Below are positions 53,824 through 62,061 of a stretch of DNA of 64,000 bases, piece after piece; position 1 is the stretch's first letter, and each line of letters starts with the position of its first letter. The translations under genes and the position numbers were made by a program. The notes under the pieces were generated by a model. It did no database searches. It was not told the DNA's origin and saw nothing but the letters and a program-made list of their open reading frames with translations. Source of the stretch: Flavobacteriaceae bacterium UBA7684 (GTDB lineage: Bacteria > Bacteroidota > Bacteroidia > Flavobacteriales > Flavobacteriaceae); assembly GCA_002482885.1 (NCBI GenBank), contig DLGW01000005.1, positions 375,568 to 439,567 on the forward strand. The letters run 5' to 3'.

Positions 53824-53867
53824 ATGATAAAAATCATAACTCGTATATAAATAAAATCTCAATTTTG
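53824..53867 (+). promoter_or_regulatory. Crp/Fnr-type palindrome and -7 box towards the molybdenum cofactor operon
   Basis: Palindrome ATGATAAAAATCAT at 53824-53837 and box CAATTTTG (one mismatch) at 53860-53867, again with 36.5 bases from palindrome centre to the last G. The predicted leader to moaA would be about 147 bases. Confidence 0.72.
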
Positions 53868-53981
53868 TAATTGAGAAATTATGCATTTGTATAATATCGA
53901 ATATTTTATTTGATAAGATTAGGGGTGGATTTTCTAGTTCCCTGAGTATTCCGTGTTAATTTTATAAATTTTTATATAATT

Positions 53982-54014
53982 ACGTATTTTAATACGTGTT
54001 TTTACTTAGTTTTG
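53982..54014 (+). promoter_or_regulatory. Proximal moaA promoter with an overlapping operator palindrome
   Basis: TAGTTTTG at 54007-54014 is an exact TAnnTTTG ending five bases before the moaA ATG, so the transcript would be nearly leaderless. A 16-base palindrome, acgtattttaatacgt (53982-53997), lies just upstream in the -21 to -36 zone, where a bound protein would block RNA polymerase. The regulator is unknown. Confidence 0.5.
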
Positions 54015-54018
54015 TGAT

Positions 54019-54999
54019 ATGGTACAAGATTCATTTGGTAGAGCGCATGATTATTTACGAATATCGTTAACCGATGTTTGTAACTTTAGGTGTACCTATT
54101 GCATGCCTAAAGAAGATATGCAATTCATGCCTTCTTCCAAATTAATGCAAGCCTGTGAAATTGATGCGATTGTAAAAGAGTTTGTAAAACTGGGTGTAAA
54201 CAAAATTCGATTAACAGGAGGGGAACCTTTAGCCCGAAAAGACTTAGGGGATATTTTAAAAAAACTAGCGGTTTACCCTGTAGAATTAACGCTAACCACT
54301 AACGGATATTTATTAGACAGACATTTACTCGATTTGTTAAATGCAGGAGTACAGTCCATCAATATTAGTTTAGATTCTTTACAAGCCGAAAAATTTCATA
54401 AAATCACCCAGCGTAATTATTTTAATCAGGTTTGGAATAACATTTTATTGGCGGTAAAAAGTGGATTACACGTAAAAATCAATACGGTAATTATGCAAGG
54501 GGTAAACGAAGATGAGGTATTGGATTTTGTGCAATTAACTAAAGATTTACCTGTTCATGTTCGTTTTATAGAATTTATGCCTTTCGACAAAAACGATTGG
54601 AATCAAAGCAAAGTGTTTACCTATCAGGATATTTTGAACACCGTAAGCGAAAAGTTTGAGTATTTACCCATAAAAGGACATTTAAACGATACTTCTAAAA
54701 AATTTAAAATTCTAAATCATCAAGGAACCTTTGCGGTAATCAGCACCATGACCGCTCCGTTTTGTGCAGGATGTAATCGCATGCGATTAACGGCTGATGG
54801 TAAAATGAAAAATTGTTTGTTTTCTAACGGAGAGGCTAATTTGTTAAGTGTTTTACGCAATCAAGAAGATATCATTCCGATTATTAAACAATGTGTTTGG
54901 GAAAAGAAAGAAGCCTTAGGTGGACAGTTAGATAAAAACTATCAAAAAATAGATATTAAAAAATTGAATAACCGTAGTATGATTGCTATCGGTGGATAA
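54019..54999 (+). CDS. moaA: GTP 3',8-cyclase (MoaA)
   Basis: Radical SAM enzyme for the first step of molybdenum cofactor synthesis, together with MoaC. The N-terminal cluster is Cys21-x3-Cys25-x2-Cys28 (CNFRCTYC), the C-terminal cluster is in FCAGCNRMR and KNCLFSN, and the protein ends with the conserved Gly-Gly. At 326 residues it is complete. It is the first gene of the plus-strand cofactor operon. No moaC is found in the window, so its partner must be encoded elsewhere. Confidence 0.96.
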   Translation: MVQDSFGRAHDYLRISLTDVCNFRCTYCMPKEDMQFMPSSKLMQACEIDAIVKEFVKLGVNKIRLTGGEPLARKDLGDILKKLAVYPVELTLTTNGYLLDRHLLDLLNAGVQSINISLDSLQAEKFHKITQRNYFNQVWNNILLAVKSGLHVKINTVIMQGVNEDEVLDFVQLTKDLPVHVRFIEFMPFDKNDWNQSKVFTYQDILNTVSEKFEYLPIKGHLNDTSKKFKILNHQGTFAVISTMTAPFCAGCNRMRLTADGKMKNCLFSNGEANLLSVLRNQEDIIPIIKQCVWEKKEALGGQLDKNYQKIDIKKLNNRSMIAIGG

Positions 55000-55009
55000 A
55001 AAACAGCGC

Positions 55010-56182
55010 ATGATTTCGGTAACAGAAGCACAACAAATTATTTTAGAAAATGCCATTTTTTATAACAAGATGAAAATGTTGTTACCCAATGCGTATGGAA
55101 AAGTATTGGCTCGACCTATAAAAGCCATGGTAGCCACTCCTCCGTTTGATCAATCAGCAATGGATGGATATGCTTTTTCTTTTGAAAATTGGGATAAAAC
55201 CAGTGCGTTAGAAGTTGTTGCAGAAGTACAAGCAGGCGCTTGGTTTGATGGTGTAATAGCTAACAATCAAGCGGTAAGGATTTTTACAGGGGCAGCCCTT
55301 CCTGAAGGTTTAAATACGGTGGTGGCTCAAGAAAAAGTACAATTAGTAGGGGATAAAATTAGAATTACCGAAAACGAAATTGTTCAAGGTCGAAACGTAC
55401 GCTTAAAAGGTTCGCAAACCCAAATAGGCGAGATCATTTTAAACAATGGGCATTTATTAACCCCAGCGTCGATTTCTTTATTAGCCAATGTTGGAGTAAA
55501 TGAAGTGTTGGCTTATGAAAATCCTAGAATTAGAATTTTAATTACAGGAAAAGAATTAGTAAAACCAGGAATGCCTTTGGGAATGGGGCAAATTTTTGAA
55601 TCGAATTCTTTCGCCCTAACAGCTGCTTTACAACAATTGGGTATAGAACCTTTGTCTGTGGAATATGTAGATGATGATTTATTGCAAACCGAATTAGCCA
55701 TTAAAAATGGATTAGACTCTGATATTTTAATCATTACCGGAGGCGTTTCTGTAGGGGATTATGATTATGTTTCTACCGCTTTAAACCATTGTGGCGTACA
55801 GCAGTTGTTTCATAAAATCAAACAAAAACCCGGAAAACCATTGTATTTCGGAAAACATACTCACGGATTGGTCTTTGCTTTACCGGGTAACCCAGCTGCC
55901 GTGTTGACTTGTTTTTATGAATATGTAGCCGAGGCGATTGGGATTTTTACTCGCAAAGCTTATTTTGAAAAAAGGACTTTTACTTTAGGGAATTCGTATG
56001 ATAAAAAATCAGGATTAACCCATTTTGTAAAAGGAAAAATAGAAAACGAGCAAGTTTTTATTTTAGAAGGGCAAGAAAGTTATTTAGTGAATTCTTTTGC
56101 CATTGCCGATGGAATTGTACAATTACCCGAAGAAAAAGAAACCTTTGAAAAAGGGGAAATAGTAAGCGTTTTATTGATGTAG
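55010..56182 (+). CDS. moeA: Molybdopterin molybdenumtransferase (MoeA)
   Basis: A 390-residue enzyme that inserts molybdenum into adenylated molybdopterin. The start ISVTEAQQIILEN and ATPPFDQSAMDGYAF are typical, with GGVSVGDYDYV and PGKPLYFG / FALPGNPAAVLTCF in the MogA-like domain. The ATG at 55010, ten bases after moaA, is preferred to a TTG at 54983 that would overlap it. The C-terminal domain IV is present, so the protein is complete. Confidence 0.94.
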   Translation: MISVTEAQQIILENAIFYNKMKMLLPNAYGKVLARPIKAMVATPPFDQSAMDGYAFSFENWDKTSALEVVAEVQAGAWFDGVIANNQAVRIFTGAALPEGLNTVVAQEKVQLVGDKIRITENEIVQGRNVRLKGSQTQIGEIILNNGHLLTPASISLLANVGVNEVLAYENPRIRILITGKELVKPGMPLGMGQIFESNSFALTAALQQLGIEPLSVEYVDDDLLQTELAIKNGLDSDILIITGGVSVGDYDYVSTALNHCGVQQLFHKIKQKPGKPLYFGKHTHGLVFALPGNPAAVLTCFYEYVAEAIGIFTRKAYFEKRTFTLGNSYDKKSGLTHFVKGKIENEQVFILEGQESYLVNSFAIADGIVQLPEEKETFEKGEIVSVLLM

Positions 56183-56183
56183 T

Positions 56184-56903
56184 ATGGATTTTTATTTATT
56201 ACTGTTTATCGTTTCTTTTTTATATGCCGGAGTAGGGCATGGCGGAGCTAGTGGTTATTTAGCCTTAATGGCTTTATATGGTTTTTTGCCTAATGAAATG
56301 AAACCCACCGCATTGGTTTTAAATATTATGGTTTCTAGTGTGGCTTTTGCACAATTTTATAAAGCAGAACACTTTAAATGGCAACTGTGTTGGCCATTTA
56401 TAGTAACGTCTATTCCGATGGCTTTTTTAGGCGGTTTAATCAATATACCCACCACTTATTATAAAATGATTTTAGGAGTGATGCTCATTTTTGCGGTGAT
56501 TAGAATCCTAGGATTGGGAACTAAAGACAACACTTTTATTAAACCAGTTCATAAAATAGGCGCTTTAGGATTAGGCGGAGGCATTGGTTTAATTTCAGGT
56601 TTAATAGGAATCGGAGGGGGTATTTTACTGAGTCCTATTTTAATCTTGTTAAAATGGGGAAATCTAAAAGAAATTGCGGCGGTATCAGCCTTTTTTATAT
56701 TAGTGAATTCGTCAGCAGGTTTGTTAGGGATGCAATTTTCGGGTATAGTATGGAATGCGCAAATGCCTCAAATGATTGCAGTCGCTTTTGTTGGCGGAGC
56801 ATTAGGAGCGTATTATGGAGCAGTTAAGTTTAATTATTTGGCCGTTCGGAACATACTGGCTTTGGTATTGTTAGTAGCCTCTATTAAGTTATTTGTGGTA
56901 TGA
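56184..56903 (+). CDS. TSUP family permease (TauE/SafE-like) in the cofactor operon
   Basis: A 239-residue membrane protein of the sulfite exporter TauE/SafE (TSUP) family, with eight predicted helices, the start GVGHGGASGYLALM and the second-half repeat IGIGGGILLSPILILLKWG. TSUP proteins carry sulfur-containing or other oxyanions and organic acids. Insertion between moeA and mobA, with one-base spacing before and a four-base overlap after, links it to molybdenum cofactor synthesis, so molybdate or nitrite transport is an attractive but unproven role. No modABC genes are nearby. Confidence 0.85.
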   Translation: MDFYLLLFIVSFLYAGVGHGGASGYLALMALYGFLPNEMKPTALVLNIMVSSVAFAQFYKAEHFKWQLCWPFIVTSIPMAFLGGLINIPTTYYKMILGVMLIFAVIRILGLGTKDNTFIKPVHKIGALGLGGGIGLISGLIGIGGGILLSPILILLKWGNLKEIAAVSAFFILVNSSAGLLGMQFSGIVWNAQMPQMIAVAFVGGALGAYYGAVKFNYLAVRNILALVLLVASIKLFVV

Positions 56904-57466
56904 AAAAAGAAGTTGTTGCTTATGTATTAGCCGGAGGGAAAAGTTCTAGAATGGGACAAGATAAAGGATTGTTGTTGCTGAACGGAAAACCGATGGTAAC
57001 CCATGTATTAGATTCTTTAAAAGAGGTTGCCGAAAAAATAACGATTGTATCTAATCAGACAGGTTATGAACAACTGGGTTACGAAGTGATTTCAGATGAG
57101 GTAAAAGATATAGGGCCTATGGGCGGATTGTATACGCTGTTACATCACACTCATGCCTCAAAAAATATCGTAGTAGCTTGTGATACCCCTTTTGTCAGTG
57201 CCGAGTTGTGGCAAATTTTATGGCAAAACAGCAAAAACAATCAAGCTGTAGTGTTTTCAGTACAGGGTATGATACAGCCTTTATTTGGAATTTATGACCA
57301 AAACATCTTGCCAAAAGTTAAAGAAATGATGACTAATCAGTGCTATAAAATTCAAAAATTAGTTACAGAAGTAGATTCAAAAATATTGCCTTTGGAAGAT
57401 TATCCAAGCTTACATATTAAGCAGTTGTTTAATATTAATACTCCACAGGAGTTTCAAAATATTTAA
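56900..57466 (+). CDS. mobA: Molybdenum cofactor guanylyltransferase (MobA)
   Basis: A 188-residue nucleotidyltransferase that attaches GMP to form MGD, the cofactor form needed by the bis-MGD nitrate reductase. It has the GTP-binding start LAGGKSSRMGQDKGLL, the VACDTPF metal site and a normal length. It overlaps the TSUP gene by four bases (ATGA), and is followed by moaD after five bases. Confidence 0.93.
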   Translation: MKKEVVAYVLAGGKSSRMGQDKGLLLLNGKPMVTHVLDSLKEVAEKITIVSNQTGYEQLGYEVISDEVKDIGPMGGLYTLLHHTHASKNIVVACDTPFVSAELWQILWQNSKNNQAVVFSVQGMIQPLFGIYDQNILPKVKEMMTNQCYKIQKLVTEVDSKILPLEDYPSLHIKQLFNINTPQEFQNI

Positions 57467-57471
57467 AAGTT

Positions 57472-57705
57472 ATGGAAGTAAAAGTATTGTTTTTTGGTCA
57501 GGCTGCCGATAAAGTTCAGAAGAACGAAACGGTTGCTTCGGGTATAAAATCATCAGAAGAACTCAATGTTTTTTTGAAAAATTTGTACCCTTCACTGCAA
57601 GATTTTCAATACCGATTAGCCGTAAATCACGTGATTATTACCGAAGATATTAAACTAAAAGATGGAGATGTAATTGCTTTATTGCCTCCGTTTTCTGGTG
57701 GATAA
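57472..57705 (+). CDS. moaD: Molybdopterin synthase small subunit (MoaD)
   Basis: A 77-residue ubiquitin-like sulfur carrier ending in FSGG, the Gly-Gly tail that is adenylated by MoeB and thiocarboxylated. The LYPSLQDFQYRLAVNH and IALLPPFSGG segments are family-typical. It pairs with MoaE, encoded two genes later, to convert cyclic pyranopterin monophosphate into molybdopterin. Confidence 0.93.
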   Translation: MEVKVLFFGQAADKVQKNETVASGIKSSEELNVFLKNLYPSLQDFQYRLAVNHVIITEDIKLKDGDVIALLPPFSGG

Positions 57706-57720
57706 TTAAAAAATATACCC

Positions 57721-58839
57721 ATGAAAAAACAGTTAAATTACAATCGATATCAGCGTCAAATGTTACTTCCAGAACTTGGAGTAACAGGGCAAAAAAAGTT
57801 GTTAAACGCTAAAGTTTTAGTCATTGGAGCAGGGGGGTTGGGCTGTCCTGCCTTACAATATTTAGCGGCTGCTGGTGTAGGAACTATTGGTGTGGTAGAT
57901 GGCGATAAAGTGGATGAAAGTAACCTCCATAGACAAATTCTATACAATGATTCAGACCTAGGCAAGTATAAATCTCAGAATGTAAATGTAAAGTTAACTA
58001 ATTTAAATCCAGATTGTTGTGTTGTTTCATATAAACAAATGATAAACTCTGAAAATGCCTTAAGTATTATTGCAGAATATGATATAGTGGTTGACGGAAG
58101 CGATAATTATCCCACCAGATATTTGGTAAATGATGCCTGCGTAATCTTAAAAAAGCCATTGGTTTATGGAGCGGTTTTACAATTTGAAGGTCAGGTAGGG
58201 GTGTTTAATTTAGTAGATAAAGAAACGGATGTTCAAGTGAGTTATAGGGACTTATTTCCGAAACCTCCTCATCCATCAGAAGTGAATAATTGTGCAGAGT
58301 CAGGAGTCATCGGAGTGTTGCCCGGAATCATAGGAACCATGCAAGCCGCCGAGGCGATTAAAATTATTACAGGCATTGGAAAACCACTCTGCAACAAAGT
58401 CTTAATTTACAATCTTAAAAATGCTTCGTTTTACGATTTTGAAATCAGACCCAACCTTGCCAAAGGTGTATTTCCACAAACAGCTTCTGATTTTTATAAA
58501 TTCGATTATGAATGGTTTTGTTCAGGCGAAGTCATTAATGGGGAAATTTCTATTGCCTCGTTCGAGGAGTTGTTATTTGCCGAAGAACTTACTATTATTG
58601 ATGTGCGAGAAAAACACGAATTACCTGTTTTAGAAGGTTTGCAATACCTATCAATTCCTATGAGTGAATGGGAAACTCGAAAAACAGAATTTATATCTAA
58701 CAAAAAAGTGGTAGTAGTTTGCCAATCAGGCACTCGAAGTTTAAAAGTAGTTCATAAAATAAAAGAAGATCATCCCTCACGAGGTATATTTAGTTTACAC
58801 GGAGGGGTAAATGCTTGGATAAAAACCAAGGTAGTATAA
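57721..58839 (+). CDS. moeB: MoeB/ThiF adenylyltransferase with rhodanese domain
   Basis: A 372-residue protein that activates MoaD. The N-terminal E1-like domain has VIGAGGLGCPALQYLAAAGV, DGDKVDESNLHRQIL and the CAESGVIGVLPGIIG block. A C-terminal rhodanese domain follows, with active-site Cys in VVVVCQSGTRS, as in eukaryotic MOCS3-like proteins. The usual Cys-x2-Cys zinc ligands are not visible (VSYRDLF where CYRCLF is common). The rhodanese domain probably supplies the sulfur to the MoaD C terminus. It lies between moaD and moaE. Confidence 0.92.
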   Translation: MKKQLNYNRYQRQMLLPELGVTGQKKLLNAKVLVIGAGGLGCPALQYLAAAGVGTIGVVDGDKVDESNLHRQILYNDSDLGKYKSQNVNVKLTNLNPDCCVVSYKQMINSENALSIIAEYDIVVDGSDNYPTRYLVNDACVILKKPLVYGAVLQFEGQVGVFNLVDKETDVQVSYRDLFPKPPHPSEVNNCAESGVIGVLPGIIGTMQAAEAIKIITGIGKPLCNKVLIYNLKNASFYDFEIRPNLAKGVFPQTASDFYKFDYEWFCSGEVINGEISIASFEELLFAEELTIIDVREKHELPVLEGLQYLSIPMSEWETRKTEFISNKKVVVVCQSGTRSLKVVHKIKEDHPSRGIFSLHGGVNAWIKTKVV

Positions 58840-58845
58840 AAACGT

Positions 58846-59274
58846 ATGAAAAAAGTATTTATCAACGGAGCCATTAGCCCGCAATTTATTGCAGATTCGA
58901 TAGCTAAACACAGCACCAAAAAAGAAATCGGTGCCCACAGTATCTTTTTAGGTCAAGTTCGTAACGATGTGTTGGATGGTAAAACCGTTCAAGCGATAGA
59001 ATATACCGCTTACGAAGAAATGGCAGATCAACAATTTCATGACATTCGCGAAAGTGCTTTTCAAAAATATAACTTAACCTGTATGCATATTTACCACAGT
59101 TTAGGTGTGGTAGGGGCAGGGGAAATTTGTTTATACGTGTTTACTTCTTCTAAACACAGAAAAGACGCCACCGAAGCCTGTTCCTATATTGTAGAACGCA
59201 TCAAAAAAGAGGTTTCTGTTTGGGGTAAAGAACTCTTTGAGGACGATACCTATGTTTGGAAACAGAATAAGTAA
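58846..59274 (+). CDS. moaE: Molybdopterin synthase large subunit (MoaE)
   Basis: A 142-residue protein with the MoaE signatures GAHSIFLGQVRNDVLDG, EYTAYEEMAD, HSLGVVGAGEICLYV and the catalytic lysine region VERIKKEVSVWGKE. It forms the heterotetramer with MoaD. It is the last gene of the cofactor operon and converges with the CotH gene. No clear terminator hairpin was seen in the 13-base gap. Confidence 0.95.
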   Translation: MKKVFINGAISPQFIADSIAKHSTKKEIGAHSIFLGQVRNDVLDGKTVQAIEYTAYEEMADQQFHDIRESAFQKYNLTCMHIYHSLGVVGAGEICLYVFTSSKHRKDATEACSYIVERIKKEVSVWGKELFEDDTYVWKQNK

Positions 59275-59287
59275 TTAAATGTGTTAG

Positions 59288-60718
59288 TTACCAATTAATG
59301 GATTTTGCTTTGGTTTTAAAGTAATTAGCGTCGCCATTATTTCCTCCCTCACTATTTCCTGAATTTAATCTGTAAAATGGTGCATTTCCCCAATAAGCAG
59401 GTTTATCTTCAATAAACATGTCTTTTCCTGTATCGTTGGACACGTAAGGTTCTATTTTGATTTTCCAACCCGATATTCGATTCATGCTTTTAGTAGCATC
59501 AAATAAATCCGCACTAGGATCAATTAATTCTTTTAAATAAGATTTGTATATTTCTTTGTATTCGGGTACCGCTAAAATACGATTTAGTAGTGGTTTTCCG
59601 TTGTTTTTTCCCCAGTTTACAGGGTCTTGAGTGCCTGAATTTACAAATAACGAAGTACCTAAAGTGTTGTCGTAATCGTAAGGAATAAAGTATGCTTTTC
59701 CGTTTCCTGCAAAATAAAAGTAAAAATTATTTCCATTAATCCAGTAATCATCCCACATGCCTAAGGCAACATTTACTGCGTATGTTTTTAAAAATAAAGG
59801 AACGTCCATTTTGGAACTGATCCAAGATTTAAACTCTGTGTTCGTTTTGTTATTTAAGTCACTAATAAATGAAGTCAATTCTGCTTGTGCGGTAAGAATT
59901 TCCGATTCGCGCGTTTTTAAATCATAAGAATAAACTTTTGATAAGGAAGGGTCTAATTGAATGTCTTGCACTCCAATATTGGTGTTTTGTACAAAATCCG
60001 CTTTAAATCCACCCATGTTTCCACATTTCCATAAATAACCTACATTTCCGCCCCATTGAACACTTCGATTAGCAATATAATCTTCATCTATGCTTTCAAT
60101 CATAGCATATACTCCATAATAGGCGGGCGTTGCATCTCCTTCTACATATATGGTTAGTCTACAATAAGAGGCTTGTGGAGCTGCCCAAACGCCAAATCGT
60201 TCAAATAAATCGTAGCTGTAAATTTCTCTAACGTAATTGGCATCATCTTTAAACCATTTTAAATTGATTTTTTCACGTTTGGCAAAGCGTTGTTTTTTCT
60301 TGAATTTAGAAAAATCTAATCCAAAATGACAATGATTCCAATTGGGGGCTAAAGGATTATGTAAATTGCCTGTACTTCCTTCGGGTCTTCTTCGGCTGGT
60401 ATTTCCTCTTAATCTAAGAGCAATGCTGTCCAAGGTGTATTTTTGACCATTCAATTTGAATTCAAAATGAGAAACTACTTTTTCGTCGTTGGCGGGATTC
60501 AAATCAAAATTGGTTAATAGGGTGTTCCAGTCTTTTAAAGGAACCGTAAGTTTAATTTCGGGAACATCCTCCATTTTAAATAATTCTACAGCATCTGAAG
60601 GGTTTGATGGGACGTTAGTTGTGCTGTCTTTAGTAATGGTTTCCTCTTTACTACAATGAATAAAAAGGATGACAAAGGCTAAAAAGATATATTTAGAAAG
60701 GGAGTAATATTGTTTCAT
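59288..60718 (-). CDS. CotH kinase family lipoprotein
   Basis: A 476-residue lipoprotein with a lipobox ending at Cys22 (FVILFIHCSKEE). The CotH domain, an atypical protein kinase fold, shows EIKLTVPLKDWNTLL, LRLRGNTSRRRPEG and KREKINLKWFKDD at the start, and IPYDYDNTLGTS with the Asp-x-Asp-Asn type metal-binding residues. In Bacteroidota such proteins are surface-exposed and of unknown substrate. It is transcribed alone, probably from a TATCTTTG box 24-17 bases before the start. Confidence 0.87.
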   Translation of the reverse strand: MKQYYSLSKYIFLAFVILFIHCSKEETITKDSTTNVPSNPSDAVELFKMEDVPEIKLTVPLKDWNTLLTNFDLNPANDEKVVSHFEFKLNGQKYTLDSIALRLRGNTSRRRPEGSTGNLHNPLAPNWNHCHFGLDFSKFKKKQRFAKREKINLKWFKDDANYVREIYSYDLFERFGVWAAPQASYCRLTIYVEGDATPAYYGVYAMIESIDEDYIANRSVQWGGNVGYLWKCGNMGGFKADFVQNTNIGVQDIQLDPSLSKVYSYDLKTRESEILTAQAELTSFISDLNNKTNTEFKSWISSKMDVPLFLKTYAVNVALGMWDDYWINGNNFYFYFAGNGKAYFIPYDYDNTLGTSLFVNSGTQDPVNWGKNNGKPLLNRILAVPEYKEIYKSYLKELIDPSADLFDATKSMNRISGWKIKIEPYVSNDTGKDMFIEDKPAYWGNAPFYRLNSGNSEGGNNGDANYFKTKAKSINW

Positions 60719-60734
60719 GTTATAGATGTTTTAT

Positions 60735-60742
60735 CAAAGATA
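60735..60742 (-). promoter_or_regulatory. Candidate -7 box of the CotH gene
   Basis: On the minus strand TATCTTTG is an exact TAnnTTTG, ending 17 bases before the ATG at 60718. No convincing -33 element was found, and the leader would be only about a dozen bases. Confidence 0.42.
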
Positions 60743-60867
60743 TTTAATTTATTAAACGGAATGGGGTTTTAACCGTTAATCAGACTGTTAAAACTGATAT
60801 TATCTGGATATCTCTTAGCTCAGCTGTTTAAATTTTATTATTTTTAGAACAATCAAAACTACTAAAA

Positions 60868-62007
60868 ATGGATTTTTACTTTTCTGAAGAACAAAAGATG
60901 ATTCAGCAAGCGGCAAAAGATTTTGCTAAGTCGGAATTATTACCAAGTGCCATTGAAAGAGACGAAAAACAACAGTTTCCATATGAACAAGTTAAAAAAA
61001 TGGGACAGCTGGGTTTTTTAGGTATGATGGTTTCTCCAGAATATGGCGGAGGGGGAATGGATGCGGTTTCTTATGTGTTGGCCATGGAAGAAATTGCTAA
61101 AGTAGATGCTTCGGCGGCTGTAATTATGTCGGTGAATAATTCTTTGGTTTGCTGGGGAATTGAACAGTTTGGAACCGAAGAGCAAAAACAAAAATATTTA
61201 ACCAAATTAGCCACAGGCGAATGGTTAGGGGCTTTTTGTTTGTCGGAACCCGAAGCCGGAAGCGATGCGACCTCTCAAAAAACAACTGCACAAGATATGG
61301 GGGATTATTATTTAGTGAATGGAACCAAAAATTGGATTACTAACGGAAGTTCTGCCGATGTGTATTTGGTGATGGCGCAAACCGATGTTTCCAAAAAACA
61401 CAATGGCATCAATACTTTAATCATTGAAAAAAACACCCCAGGGTTTGAAATCGGTCCCAAAGAAAATAAAATGGGTATCCGAAGTTCCGATACCCATTCT
61501 TTGCAATTTAATAATGTAAAAGTTCCTAAAGAAAACAGGGTAGGAGCGGATGGTTTTGGATTTAAGTTCGCCATGAAAACTTTAGCAGGAGGCAGAATTG
61601 GTATCGCTTCACAGGCTTTAGGAATTGCCTCAGGAGCTTACGAATTAGCTTTAAAATACGCTCAAGAACGAAAATCTTTTGGTAAACCTATTTTTGAACA
61701 TCAAGCCATAGCCTTTAAATTAGCCGACATGGCTGTACAAATCGAGGCAGCACGATTTTTATGTTTAAAAGCCGCTTGGGAAAAAGATCATCACCTTAAT
61801 TATGATGTTAGTAGTGCTATGGCAAAATTACATGCTTCCCAAACCGCGATGGATGTAACCACCGAAGCGGTTCAAATATTAGGCGGAAATGGCTATGTAA
61901 AAGAATATCATGTAGAAAGAATGATGCGCGACGCAAAAATCACTCAGATATACGAAGGTACTTCTGAAATTCAAAAAATTGTAATATCCCGAGGAATAAT
62001 ACAATAG
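60868..62007 (+). CDS. Acyl-CoA dehydrogenase (short-chain type)
   Basis: A 379-residue FAD enzyme oxidising acyl-CoA in fatty acid or branched-chain amino acid breakdown. Family motifs are AFCLSEPEAGSDATSQ, the ILGGNGYVKEYHVERMMRD block and the catalytic Glu in IYEGTSEIQ. Length is normal for butyryl-type dehydrogenases. It is a single-gene unit with no electron transfer flavoprotein genes nearby. Confidence 0.94.
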   Translation: MDFYFSEEQKMIQQAAKDFAKSELLPSAIERDEKQQFPYEQVKKMGQLGFLGMMVSPEYGGGGMDAVSYVLAMEEIAKVDASAAVIMSVNNSLVCWGIEQFGTEEQKQKYLTKLATGEWLGAFCLSEPEAGSDATSQKTTAQDMGDYYLVNGTKNWITNGSSADVYLVMAQTDVSKKHNGINTLIIEKNTPGFEIGPKENKMGIRSSDTHSLQFNNVKVPKENRVGADGFGFKFAMKTLAGGRIGIASQALGIASGAYELALKYAQERKSFGKPIFEHQAIAFKLADMAVQIEAARFLCLKAAWEKDHHLNYDVSSAMAKLHASQTAMDVTTEAVQILGGNGYVKEYHVERMMRDAKITQIYEGTSEIQKIVISRGIIQ

Positions 62008-62036
62008 TTGTAATTTTTTTATGTTGCTGAATCCAC

Positions 62037-62044
62037 TACATTTG
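62037..62044 (+). promoter_or_regulatory. Candidate -7 box of the porin gene
   Basis: TACATTTG matches TAnnTTTG exactly and ends 17 bases before the proposed TTG start at 62062. A transcript from here would have only about a dozen leader bases. No clear -33 element was seen. Confidence 0.45.
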
Positions 62045-62061
62045 CCCAAATTATCATCAAA

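Larger units (their letters stand above)
53651..54018. other. Divergent regulatory region between nitrate and molybdenum cofactor operons
   Basis: A 368-base gene-free stretch. It holds the promoter of the minus-strand nitrate operon (53709-53752), a similar promoter facing the cofactor operon (53824-53867), and a further palindrome with a -7 box close to moaA (53982-54014). The remaining bases are AT-rich with no recognisable riboswitch or convincing small gene; one ten-codon ATG frame at 53881 is not supported. Confidence 0.75.

Noticed and set aside
53881..53913. Ten-codon frame after the predicted Crp/Fnr-type promoter as a leader peptide
   Set aside because: There is no A-rich binding region, no codon bias such as tandem regulatory codons, and no attenuator hairpin after it.
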